Positions 43,865 through 52,135 of a stretch of DNA of 64,000 nt are shown here, piece by piece (the stretch's first letter is position 1; each line of letters starts with the position of its first letter). A model generated the notes under the pieces. The model was given only the letters and a program-made list of their open reading frames with translations. It did no database searches and was not told the DNA's origin. A program made the translations under genes and the position numbers. The stretch comes from Bacillota bacterium (lineage in GTDB: Bacteria > Bacillota > Clostridia > Christensenellales > JAEXRW01): positions 1 to 64,000 of the forward strand of contig JAEXRW010000003.1 in the NCBI GenBank assembly GCA_023454175.1. The letters run 5' to 3'.

Positions 43865-44872
43865 CTACACCTCGTCATTCCAGTCATCGTCTTCCTCGAT
43901 TTCCCTTCCCAGCAGCATGCGCACATTCTCCACGATCCCGTTGGTGTCGATCTTGTAGTGCGCCATGATATCCTCGTGCAGGCCGATCATGGAAAAACAG
44001 TCCGGGATGCCCAGCCGTGTGAATGCGCACGCCTTGCCGGATTCCGCGATCACCTCGGCCACCGCCGTCCCCAGCCCGCCCACGGTGCTGTGGTCCTCCA
44101 CCGTCACGATCCTCCGGGTCTCCAGCAGCGCGTTCATCACGGCTTCCCTGTCGATGGGTTTGACGGTGTGCATGTTCAGCACCCGCGCTTTGATGCCGTC
44201 TTCGTCTTTCAGGATCTTCGCAGCCTCGATCGCCTGGTACACGCAGGAGCCGATCGCCATGATGGTGATGTCGCTTCCGTCCGCCATTTTCACGGCCTTG
44301 CCGATCTCAAATCCATAATTCATGTCCGAATAGACCTGCATGTCGAATCCGCGGTTGATGCGGATATAGACCGGTCCCGGCGTAGCATAGGCGGCCCGTA
44401 CCGCGTTGGCCGTCTCATATCCGTCCGCCGGCACGATGACCCTGCAGTTCGCCATCGTCCGCATGATGGAGATATCCTCGGTGCAGTGGTGGGTCGAGCC
44501 CGCGGGGCCGAAGGAGAGCCCCGCGTGCGTCGCGATCATTTTTACGTTGATGTTCTGGTAGCAGATGTCTGTGTGCACCTGGTCCAGCCCCCGCATCGAG
44601 GTGAATATCGCGAAGGTGGAGACGAAGGGCACCAGGCCCGCACGCGCCAGGCCGGCCGCGACACCAAACATGTTCTGCTCCGCGATGCCCACGTTGAAGA
44701 ATCGTTCCGGGAAGACCTCCTGCATCATGCCGATCTTGGTGGATTTGGCCAGGTCGGCCGATAGTGCCACGATCTCCGGGTGTTCCTTCGCCAGCTCGCA
44801 CAGCGTCTGGCCGTAGACCTCCATCGCCTGCAGCTTGATCTGGCTGTATACGTCATAATTCATGCCGCCCAT
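43865..44872 (-). CDS. Transketolase C-terminal subunit
   Basis: The 335-residue protein has the pyrimidine-binding domain (catalytic Glu65 in NVGIAEQNMFG; ATHAGLSFGPAGSTHH) and the C-terminal transketolase domain (RIVTVEDHSTVGGLG). With the adjacent N-terminal subunit it makes a complete thiamine-diphosphate enzyme that moves two-carbon ketol units. Such split forms are frequent in specialised pathways. It follows its partner by 3 bases. The acceptor substrate is unknown. Confidence 0.93.
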   Translation of the reverse strand: MGGMNYDVYSQIKLQAMEVYGQTLCELAKEHPEIVALSADLAKSTKIGMMQEVFPERFFNVGIAEQNMFGVAAGLARAGLVPFVSTFAIFTSMRGLDQVHTDICYQNINVKMIATHAGLSFGPAGSTHHCTEDISIMRTMANCRVIVPADGYETANAVRAAYATPGPVYIRINRGFDMQVYSDMNYGFEIGKAVKMADGSDITIMAIGSCVYQAIEAAKILKDEDGIKARVLNMHTVKPIDREAVMNALLETRRIVTVEDHSTVGGLGTAVAEVIAESGKACAFTRLGIPDCFSMIGLHEDIMAHYKIDTNGIVENVRMLLGREIEEDDDWNDEV

Positions 44873-44875
44873 GGT

Positions 44876-45730
44876 TCACGCCCCCTTCACTCTCTGCTCG
44901 TAGTACCTTTGCAGGCTCGCCTTGGCCTCTGCGATCTTCTCATCGTCCAGCCCCATGTAGTGCGATGTGGCCTTGTTTTGGATGAAATCCACGCCGCAGC
45001 CCTTGATGGTATCGGCGATGATCACCACGGGGGCGCTCTTTTCCTGCTGCGCGAATTCGATTGCGGCGGACAGATCCCGGAGGTTGTGCCCGTTCACTTC
45101 CTTCACGATGAAGCCGAAGGCCTTCCATTTCTCTGCAAAGGGTTCGAGTTTCATCACCGTTTCCGTCTCGCCGTCGATCATGAAATGGTTGCGGTCGACG
45201 AAAAGGATGAGGTTCGTCAGGTTATAGTGTGATGCCGACATGGCCGCCTCCCACACCTGCCCTTCGTCGCACTCCCCGTCCCCCAGGACGCAGTACGTGG
45301 TATAGCTTTTTTTCAATACCCGTGCTGCCAGCGCCGTGCCCACCGCGATGGAGATGCCGTGTCCCAGCGAGCCGGTGGAGGCGTCCACGCCCGGCACCTT
45401 CAGGGAGTTCAGGTGCATCCCGAAATCCGAACCCGTGTGGTTGAAGGTTTTTAATAGCTCCGGGTCGAAATACCCCCGGTCCGCCAGAACGGGGGCGAAT
45501 CCCACGCCCGCGTGTCCCTTGCTCAGGATGAACCGGTCCCTGTCGGGCCAGTCCGGGCGTTTGGGGTCGATGTTGAGGTATTTGTGGTAAAGCAGTACGA
45601 AGATGTCCATCGCGCTCAGTGCGCCGCCGATATGCCCGCTGCCCGCCCATGCCACGGTATCGACGCACAGGGCCCGCAGCTGGTGGGCCTTTTTCTCCAG
45701 GTCCAGGATCTCGTTAGGGGTGAGCGGCAT
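44876..45730 (-). CDS. Transketolase N-terminal subunit
   Basis: The 284-residue protein has the thiamine-diphosphate motif beginning GDG at 150-152 and ending with Asn181 (FVDRN), plus SGHIGGALSAMD and KGHAGVGFAPVL. It supplies the pyrophosphate-binding half of transketolase. Its start overlaps the end of the class III PLP gene by 17 bases, implying coupling. Confidence 0.95.
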   Translation of the reverse strand: MPLTPNEILDLEKKAHQLRALCVDTVAWAGSGHIGGALSAMDIFVLLYHKYLNIDPKRPDWPDRDRFILSKGHAGVGFAPVLADRGYFDPELLKTFNHTGSDFGMHLNSLKVPGVDASTGSLGHGISIAVGTALAARVLKKSYTTYCVLGDGECDEGQVWEAAMSASHYNLTNLILFVDRNHFMIDGETETVMKLEPFAEKWKAFGFIVKEVNGHNLRDLSAAIEFAQQEKSAPVVIIADTIKGCGVDFIQNKATSHYMGLDDEKIAEAKASLQRYYEQRVKGA

Positions 45731-47003
45731 AGTTCACCATCTCTTTCCTGTTATTTATTTCGGTGCCCTTTTTCAGGGCTTTGAATGCCTCGTCCGCGAT
45801 TTCCAGTGTGAAGTTAAGGTCCTCCGGGGTCATTGCGTAGTTGATGAAGTGGTTGTGGTGGTTGGTGAAATAGACGCCTCTCTTCACGCATTCCGCCACC
45901 CAGTCCTGGTGGAATGTCAGGGAGGCGTCGTCCGTAATGCGCATGTATGGCAGGGACGGCGCGCCCGAAACCTCCATGTCGTAGCCATGGGACTTGGCCA
46001 CCCGGACGAGTCCCTCGCCGAGCTTCCTGCCGTAATTGAGCAGCGTTTCGGGCCCTCCGAGCTTTTTCATTTTTGCCATGGTCGCGATCCCCGCTGCGAA
46101 GGGTACTGCGGACATCCAGTAGCTCCCGGTATAGAATACGTCGGTGATGGCGTTTCTGAGGGATTCCGTTCCGCAGAGCGCCGATACGTTCCACCCGTTT
46201 GCCAGGGCCTTGCAGAAGCACATGAGGTCCGCCTTAAAGCCGAAGTAATGGTCTGACCCCGCCATGTCCAGCCGGAACCCGCAGCGTACGTCGTCGATCG
46301 CCAGCACGATGCCGTGCTGCGTGCAGAGTCTGCGGATCTCCTGCCAGTACCCATCCTTTGGCAGGCTGTTGTCGGCGAAATTGCCGTGCCAGTACGGTGT
46401 GGACAGGAAGCATGCGATCTCGCCCGGGTGTTCCCTGATGATGCGCTCAACCTGCTCCGCGTCGTTCCAGTCCGCGAAAAGCACGTTGGACAGGTCTTCC
46501 TCTATGATGCCGCCCGCGCCGACGGACTGCGCCCAGGGCGCTACGCCGTGGTAGTTGCCGCGTATGAGGATCACCTTTTTCCTGCCCGTTGCGGCCCGCG
46601 CCACCATGATGGCCAGGGATGTGACGTCCCCTCCGTTCTTGGCAAAAAACGCCCAGTCCGCCATCGCCACGGTGTCCACCAGCACCTCGGCGAATTCCAC
46701 CATCTTGTAGGAGGGAGCGGTCACACAGTTTTCAATTCTGGCCTGTTGGATGGCAGCCTCGTCCACGTCGTCGTCGCAGTAGCCCAGTACGTTGGGGCCG
46801 TAGGCGCACATGTAGTCCAGGAACCGGTTCCCGTCCACATCCCAGAAGTACGGTCCTTTCGCCTTCTCCGAGAAGTACGGGAACGCGCCGGTGGGTATGA
46901 AGCAGCCGTTTGCGGGTCCCTGGTGGCCATAGATGCCGCCGGGTATGACCCTGGCTGCCCGCGAAAATAGCGCATGGCTCTTGGCATATTGATACGTTTG
47001 CAT
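45714..47003 (-). CDS. Class III PLP aminotransferase/aminomutase
   Basis: The 429-residue protein resembles glutamate-1-semialdehyde aminomutase and related class III transaminases. PLP residues are Asp237 (AIDDVRCGFR) and Lys265 (CFCKALANGW); the region VIPGGIYGHQGP matches family starts. The lysine context differs from the common GGG-type loop of HemL, so it is not a housekeeping HemL. The ATG at 47003 follows GGGGTGA. It may aminate a keto sugar or ketone made by the adjacent transketolase. Confidence 0.88.
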   Translation of the reverse strand: MQTYQYAKSHALFSRAARVIPGGIYGHQGPANGCFIPTGAFPYFSEKAKGPYFWDVDGNRFLDYMCAYGPNVLGYCDDDVDEAAIQQARIENCVTAPSYKMVEFAEVLVDTVAMADWAFFAKNGGDVTSLAIMVARAATGRKKVILIRGNYHGVAPWAQSVGAGGIIEEDLSNVLFADWNDAEQVERIIREHPGEIACFLSTPYWHGNFADNSLPKDGYWQEIRRLCTQHGIVLAIDDVRCGFRLDMAGSDHYFGFKADLMCFCKALANGWNVSALCGTESLRNAITDVFYTGSYWMSAVPFAAGIATMAKMKKLGGPETLLNYGRKLGEGLVRVAKSHGYDMEVSGAPSLPYMRITDDASLTFHQDWVAECVKRGVYFTNHHNHFINYAMTPEDLNFTLEIADEAFKALKKGTEINNRKEMVNYAAHP

Positions 47004-47026
47004 ATCTTTGTCACCCCACAAAAAGC

Positions 47027-47785
47027 TTATTTGAAGTAGTTAGCCAGCCGCGGCACCAGGTGCTCCACCGACATCATCACCGGGATATAGCCCTTCACTT
47101 TCACATCGCCGTACCCGATGGCCGTGATGAAATCGCGCTTCCCGTTCAACACGTCGTTCGTTTTCTCCAGGCTGGAAAAGACCAGTTGCATCTCGGGCGA
47201 CCCGTCCGATGCGTCCAGGGTGTTGATCTGCCCTTTTGCCACCTTCAGCCGTACGTTATAGTCCGTATCCGCGATGGATACGCAGAGCTGTCCGTTCCCT
47301 CCCTTCTGCATGATGATCTTTCCCACAGGGTCATGCATGCCGATCTCGGGCAGTGCGTTGAATGCCGTGTAGAATGTCAATAGCGTGCTGATGGTCCTGA
47401 ATGCTTCATCCTGCACGGTATCCTCGCCGGGTTTCAGGAAATATTCCAGCCTCTTGGTCAAGTGTGTGAAAGTCTTCATGAGGAATCCGAGTTTTGTGAA
47501 GCCCTTGAGGATGGTGGGGTTGCCTTTCCCGTCCATCATGCCGTTGAATTTTTCGGGGGTGGGGAACCAGAGCTTGATGTTGCTCCTGCCTTTGCCGTCT
47601 TCAAAGGTGCATTTCCCGCCTTTGAATACCAGGCGCGCCGCGGGTCCGTGCCTGACGCTGAATTGTACCGTGACGTCTGCTCCCTGGATCAGTTCCCCGG
47701 CCGCATGGTCCAGATCGCACAGGTACGTCAGTGCCCGCAGGACCCCCTTCATGTTGATGTAGGCTTTCGCCATCTGATCAGTCAT
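47027..47785 (-). CDS. SCP2-like lipid-binding protein B
   Basis: The 252-residue protein is a paralogue in layout of the one at 43076: VFKGGKCTFEDGKG, then WFPTPEKFNGMMDGKG, a hydrophobic helix pair, then a second half ending LVFSSLEKTNDVLNGKR and GYGDVKVKGY. This is typical of two SCP2-like units. The ATG at 47785 has AGGAGGG 5 bases upstream. It lies between alanine dehydrogenase and the class III PLP gene. Confidence 0.6.
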   Translation of the reverse strand: MTDQMAKAYINMKGVLRALTYLCDLDHAAGELIQGADVTVQFSVRHGPAARLVFKGGKCTFEDGKGRSNIKLWFPTPEKFNGMMDGKGNPTILKGFTKLGFLMKTFTHLTKRLEYFLKPGEDTVQDEAFRTISTLLTFYTAFNALPEIGMHDPVGKIIMQKGGNGQLCVSIADTDYNVRLKVAKGQINTLDASDGSPEMQLVFSSLEKTNDVLNGKRDFITAIGYGDVKVKGYIPVMMSVEHLVPRLANYFK

Positions 47786-47837
47786 GTTGACCCTCCTTCA
47801 CATGGATTTGGGATATGATGAATGCGTGAATGCCGGT

Positions 47838-48980
47838 TCAGGATTGGATAGCTTCGCAAAGAAGTTGTCGGCAATCCACTGCAGCAATGAATTTTGTTTC
47901 ATCCATTTCCCGCAGCCCAAGGTGCGTGAGATGCCCTTGGTATGTATTGAGCCCCATGAATAATGCCTGGTCCTTCAGCATCGCCTTCTCCGCGCCGGAG
48001 TTTGCGATCTCCCGCAGGTACGGGAGCGTGACGCCTGTCAGCGCGAATGTGGAAGTCCTCGGCGCCGCCCCCGGCATGTTGGCCACCGAGTAATGGAGCA
48101 CGCCGTATTTCTCATAGCACGGGTTGTCGTGCGTCGTCACCCGGTCGATCGTTTCGATGGAGCCGCCCTGGTCGATGGCCACATCCACGATGACGGACCC
48201 CTTTTTCATCGTCTTGACCATTTCCTCCGTCACGGTCCTCGGGGCTTTCGCGCCCGTGACCAGCACCGCGCCCACGAGGAGGTCCGCTTTTTTCACCAGT
48301 TCCGCTGCTGCGTACCGGCTGTAGATCACCGTATTCACCCTGCCGGCGAAAAGGTCGTCCAGGTAGGCCAGCCGTGCGGCGTTGATATCCATCACCGTCA
48401 CCCTTGCGCCCATCCCTGTGGCTATTTTGGCTGCGTTGGTTCCCACCACGCCCCCGCCGATGATCAGCACTTCCGCCGGGAGCACGCCCGGCACGCCCCC
48501 CAGCAGGATCCCTTCGCCCTTGTTGTATTTCAGCAGCATCATGGCCCCCACCTGCACAGACATCCTGCCCGCCACTTCGCTCATGGGTGCCAGCAGCGGG
48601 AGGGACCTGTCCTGCAGCTGCACGGTCTCGTATGCGATTCCTGTTATTTTCTTTTTTAATAGGGTGTTGGTTAGCGCCGGGTTGGGCGCCAGGTGCAGGT
48701 ATGTGAAAAGGATCTGCCCTTCTTTCAGCAGCCCGTATTCGCTCTCCAGCGGTTCCTTGACCTTTACGATGGTATCCGCCTTTTCAAAGACTTCCTTTGC
48801 GCTGGCCGTTACCACGGCTCCCGAATGCACGTACTCCCCGTCTTCGATGCCGCTTCCCGTGCCCGCTCCGTTTTCAACGAGCACCGTATGCCCTGCCCGT
48901 ACCAGTTCGTCCACGCCCGCGGGTGTGATGGCCACCCTGTTTTCGTTGTTCTTGATTTCTTTTGGGATTCCGATGATCAT
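47838..48980 (-). CDS. ald: Alanine dehydrogenase
   Basis: The 380-residue enzyme reversibly converts alanine to pyruvate and ammonia with NAD. It has the family start MIIGIPKEIKNNENRVAITP, the catalytic region YLHLAPNP, and the nucleotide-binding GGGVVGTNAA. It is the first gene of the cluster and full length. It may supply or drain amino groups for the class III PLP enzyme through alanine, or just handle alanine in fermentation. Confidence 0.96.
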   Translation of the reverse strand: MIIGIPKEIKNNENRVAITPAGVDELVRAGHTVLVENGAGTGSGIEDGEYVHSGAVVTASAKEVFEKADTIVKVKEPLESEYGLLKEGQILFTYLHLAPNPALTNTLLKKKITGIAYETVQLQDRSLPLLAPMSEVAGRMSVQVGAMMLLKYNKGEGILLGGVPGVLPAEVLIIGGGVVGTNAAKIATGMGARVTVMDINAARLAYLDDLFAGRVNTVIYSRYAAAELVKKADLLVGAVLVTGAKAPRTVTEEMVKTMKKGSVIVDVAIDQGGSIETIDRVTTHDNPCYEKYGVLHYSVANMPGAAPRTSTFALTGVTLPYLREIANSGAEKAMLKDQALFMGLNTYQGHLTHLGLREMDETKFIAAVDCRQLLCEAIQS

Positions 48981-49159
48981 GATATCCCTCTTTCCTTGAT
49001 ACTGGATTCATTTATCCGTTTAAATGCATCGGTAAAAGGTTCAGGTACATGCGGAAGTCGTCTTTGGAAATGATATCGGGATGCAGTTAGGATCACAGGC
49101 CTTGTGCAGCGTCTTGGGCAGAAATATCGATCAGTACAGTATATGCGGTATATATCGAG

Positions 49160-49169
49160 CGAGTACTCG
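49160..49169. promoter_or_regulatory. Palindrome, possible TetR operator
   Basis: CGAGTACTCG is a perfect palindrome just downstream of the ald -10 element, positioned to block transcription when bound. The core resembles the palindrome at 27074 (GAGTAnnTACTC type). Confidence 0.5.
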
Positions 49170-49182
49170 TTCTACTACTAGA

Positions 49183-49211
49183 ATCATAAAATTATTTGTA
49201 CAATTTGTCAA
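49183..49211 (-). promoter_or_regulatory. Promoter of the ald/SCP2/transketolase operon
   Basis: On the minus strand TTGACA (49206-49211), a 17-base spacer and TATGAT (49183-49188) lie about 200 bases before ald. Confidence 0.7.
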
Positions 49212-49410
49212 TCATGAAATTATAATAGTTTGAGCTTGTATTCCTTTTTATTTAACCGGTATGCAATGCGTTCAGTTTCCCCGGTTGGGTAAAGTGAATC
49301 AATAAATATAGATGGAATACATGTATATTTTGAATATAATGATAGGTGTATGCATAGAGGTTTTTCAGTGTTCTTTGTGAAGATATTTATGCTTGAAGGG
49401 GGATATGAAA

Positions 49411-49830
49411 ATGGTTTCGGAAGTTCAAAGGATCATTCATGCGCCTCTGGAAAAAGTATGGAGGGCTGCCTCCGATTTCACAAAATCACCCGATCCCTCA
49501 TGTCCGATTGAGATCGTGAAAAAAGGCGATGACTCAGCGGGTGGAGTCGGCTGTGAGCGGAAAATTAAAATAGGCAGGCTCGTCGTTCACGAACGCCTGG
49601 AAGCGGTGGATCCGCCCCATTCCTATACGTATTCCATGTTGTCAGGCGGGCCCTATAAAAGCTATTTGGGCAAAGTTGAGCTCACCGCAGAAGGAGAGAG
49701 CACGCGTATCCGGTGGGCGACGAGTTTCGTTTCCAGGTATCCCGGCATCAGCTGGATTATTAATAAAGTGAATATTAAAAATTACAATAAATTCATCGAT
49801 GTGTTGGAAGAGCAATTGCAGCTGACGTAG
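49411..49830 (+). CDS. SRPBCC (START-like) ligand-binding protein
   Basis: The 139-residue protein has the SRPBCC helix-grip pattern: VQRIIHAPLEKVWRAASDF, GVGCERKIKIG, and a long C-terminal helix. Members bind hydrophobic ligands or act as cyclases. The ATG at 49411 sits 8 bases from AGGGGG. It is divergent from the ald/SCP2 cluster and shares its intergenic region, so a connected hydrophobic-ligand role is possible but unproven. Confidence 0.82.
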   Translation: MVSEVQRIIHAPLEKVWRAASDFTKSPDPSCPIEIVKKGDDSAGGVGCERKIKIGRLVVHERLEAVDPPHSYTYSMLSGGPYKSYLGKVELTAEGESTRIRWATSFVSRYPGISWIINKVNIKNYNKFIDVLEEQLQLT

Positions 49831-49922
49831 GCCGATGATTATATCGGAACGGCCATTGTAAAAAAGCAATTATGTCTTTCACAACCGGGCTCAGTCAGGT
49901 ACAGTAAAGCCACCGGTCCGGC

Positions 49923-51113
49923 TTAGATGATCATTTCCTCCCGCATGCCGTCCGCCGGTTTGGTGATATAAAATTGGGGTTTCAGGCCGGTTTGCGCCGG
50001 GTAATCCTTTTCAACGCGGGATTTGTATTCCGCCACGCTGTCTTTCCGGATGATGCTCACCGTGCACCCGCCAAATCCCGCCCCCGTCATCCGCGTGCCG
50101 ATGACGCCCGGCGTTTTCAGCCCGGTCTCATACAGTGCGTCCAGCTCCGGTCCCGTCACCTCATACAGGTAACGCAGGGATTCGTGGGACTGGCACATCA
50201 GCCTGCCGAACCCGTCGATGTCCCCTTTTTGCAGCAGTTCCACCGAGCGGATGGTCCTGGCGTTTTCATACACCACGTGCTCGGCCCGTTTCCGGTCGGT
50301 ATCGCTTTGGATGGCGCCCTTGTATTCATCAAATAATCCTTCGGATAGTTGGGCCAGGTTTCGGATGGCGGGGATGGCTGTTTGGATGTCGCGCAATGCC
50401 CTTTCGCATTCCGCCCTTCGTTCGTTGTATTTGCTCGTGATGAGTGCGCGCGGCTTGTTCGTGCTCGTGATGACCAGTGCGTATCCCTGTTTTTCGATAT
50501 CAAAAGGTACATACTTGTACGCCAGGTCGCTGCACTGCAGCAGGATGGCGTGGTCCTTCTTCCCCAGCGCGGATGCAAATTGGTCCATTATCCCGCAGTT
50601 CATCCCCACATACTCGTTTTCCGCCTTCTGCCCCAGTTGTGCCAGCTTTACTTTGTTGATAGGTTTTCCAGTCTTTTCGCTGTCCAGTGTGGCAAATGCC
50701 ATGGCGGTGGCCGTTTCAATGGCCGCCGAGGAAGAGAGCCCGCTGCCGTGGGGCACTGTCTCGTCGTAGAGCATGTCGCACCCGGTGATCTCGTAGCCCC
50801 CCTGCTGCATCATATAAGCTACGCCCAATTGATACGATCCCCACTCCAACGACCGGTAATCTCCAAGGTGCTGTATATCGGCGTTGACGGTGCCGGAGAA
50901 GGATGTGGAGCAAAGGTTGATCTTCCCGTCCGTCCTCGGGCGCACAAGGCACATCGAGCGCATGGAGAGTGCGCAGGGGAATACATACCCGCCGTTGTAG
51001 TCCGTATGCTCCCCGATGAGGTTGACGCGGGCAGGGCCCACGAACGCCCGCACTTCTCCGCTGCCGTATATCTTTTCAAATAGATCCTTCAATTCCCCGG
51101 TTTCCATGCTCAC
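49923..51113 (-). CDS. galK: Galactokinase
   Basis: The 396-residue GHMP kinase phosphorylates galactose to galactose-1-phosphate in the Leloir pathway. It has the galactokinase signature ARVNLIGEHTDYNGG, the ATP loop VPHGSGLSSSAA, and the C-terminal TGAGFGGCTV. Its ATG overlaps the galT stop by 4 bases. It is the last gene of the lac/gal operon. Confidence 0.97.
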   Translation of the reverse strand: MSMETGELKDLFEKIYGSGEVRAFVGPARVNLIGEHTDYNGGYVFPCALSMRSMCLVRPRTDGKINLCSTSFSGTVNADIQHLGDYRSLEWGSYQLGVAYMMQQGGYEITGCDMLYDETVPHGSGLSSSAAIETATAMAFATLDSEKTGKPINKVKLAQLGQKAENEYVGMNCGIMDQFASALGKKDHAILLQCSDLAYKYVPFDIEKQGYALVITSTNKPRALITSKYNERRAECERALRDIQTAIPAIRNLAQLSEGLFDEYKGAIQSDTDRKRAEHVVYENARTIRSVELLQKGDIDGFGRLMCQSHESLRYLYEVTGPELDALYETGLKTPGVIGTRMTGAGFGGCTVSIIRKDSVAEYKSRVEKDYPAQTGLKPQFYITKPADGMREEMII

Positions 51114-52087
51114 TTCCCCTTTGACATGAATTTTGCATATGCTTCCCGCAGCTCCGCCGCCTTTTCCTCGGGCAGGGTCACGTTGCAGTATGCGCCCGCG
51201 CCCGTTTCGCAGGAAGCGCGGAAGTACTGTTTGTCTTTGGCCCGCAGGGGCGGATAGAATTCGATGTGGAAATGGTAGTATGCCGATGCGTCTGCTGCCG
51301 TGTTCACCGGTGTCTGGTGGAAACCCATCATGTACGGGAATGGTCTGTTAAATAGCGTGTCATAGGTTCCCGTTACTTTCTTCAGTATATCAGCCAGGTC
51401 GTCTTTCTGTATATCTGTGAAGTCGTTCAGGTTCCCGGTATGCTTGTTGGAAGTGATGTAGATCCCATAGGGCCATGCCGTGAAATACGGGACGAACGCC
51501 GTGAACGACCCGTTTTCGCATACCACCCGCTTGTCCGCTTTCCGCTCCATTTCCGCGGTTTCGCATATCAGGCACCTGCCTGTGGCGCTGTAATGCTCCT
51601 TGGAGGCGTCCAGCTCGGTCTGGATGATCCTGGGGATCCAGCTGAATGCGTACAGCTGGCCGTGGGGGTGCGGCATCGTCACGCCGGCTTCCTTTCCCCG
51701 GTTCTCGAAGATGAAGATATACTTGATTTTCTCATTCCGGGACAGTGCTTCGAACCGGCCGCACCACAGATCCACCAGCTTTCGGATATGGCCCACCGGC
51801 AGTTCGGGCAGGGTGATGGTGTGGCTGGGATGGTAGAGGATCACCTCGCACTTCCCGTACGTCGGCCGTGCCTGGAAAAAGCCGTTTTCGTTTCCTGTCG
51901 TTTGGGACCATTCGGGTTCCAGCACCGGGAAATCGTTGTCGTACGCGTAAACGTCGTAATCCGCCGGCACCTTCCCCGAGCCCGGGCAGAAAGGGCACCA
52001 GTCCTTTGGCATGTCCGGGCGGGCCTGCCGCCTGGATGCCACCATGACCCAGTCTTTGAGGAAGGGGTTGTATCTGAGTTCGGACAT
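51110..52087 (-). CDS. galT: Galactose-1-phosphate uridylyltransferase
   Basis: The 325-residue enzyme exchanges galactose-1-phosphate with UDP-glucose. The active-site HPHGQ spans residues 140-144 and the zinc-type CPFC motif is at 31-34. The ATG at 52087 sits 9 bases after GAGGTGA; an upstream GTG at 52099 adds four residues. No galE lies nearby, so the epimerase must be elsewhere. Confidence 0.95.
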   Translation of the reverse strand: MSELRYNPFLKDWVMVASRRQARPDMPKDWCPFCPGSGKVPADYDVYAYDNDFPVLEPEWSQTTGNENGFFQARPTYGKCEVILYHPSHTITLPELPVGHIRKLVDLWCGRFEALSRNEKIKYIFIFENRGKEAGVTMPHPHGQLYAFSWIPRIIQTELDASKEHYSATGRCLICETAEMERKADKRVVCENGSFTAFVPYFTAWPYGIYITSNKHTGNLNDFTDIQKDDLADILKKVTGTYDTLFNRPFPYMMGFHQTPVNTAADASAYYHFHIEFYPPLRAKDKQYFRASCETGAGAYCNVTLPEEKAAELREAYAKFMSKGK

Positions 52088-52135
52088 GTATGCAGTCACC
52101 TCATGGAAGAATGATAGCGGATGTTGTACAGAGGG

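Larger units (their letters stand above)
48981..49410. other. Divergent intergenic region with ald promoter
   Basis: This 430-base AT-rich gap contains the ald-operon promoter and palindrome on the minus strand. The right part (49220-49390) is very AT rich and presumably holds the promoter of the SRPBCC gene, but I cannot pick one with confidence. Confidence 0.5.

Noticed and set aside
45714..47003. Assignment as hemL (glutamate-1-semialdehyde aminomutase)
   Set aside because: The lysine-loop and Asp motifs differ from HemL and no tetrapyrrole genes are near, so only the class III family is claimed.
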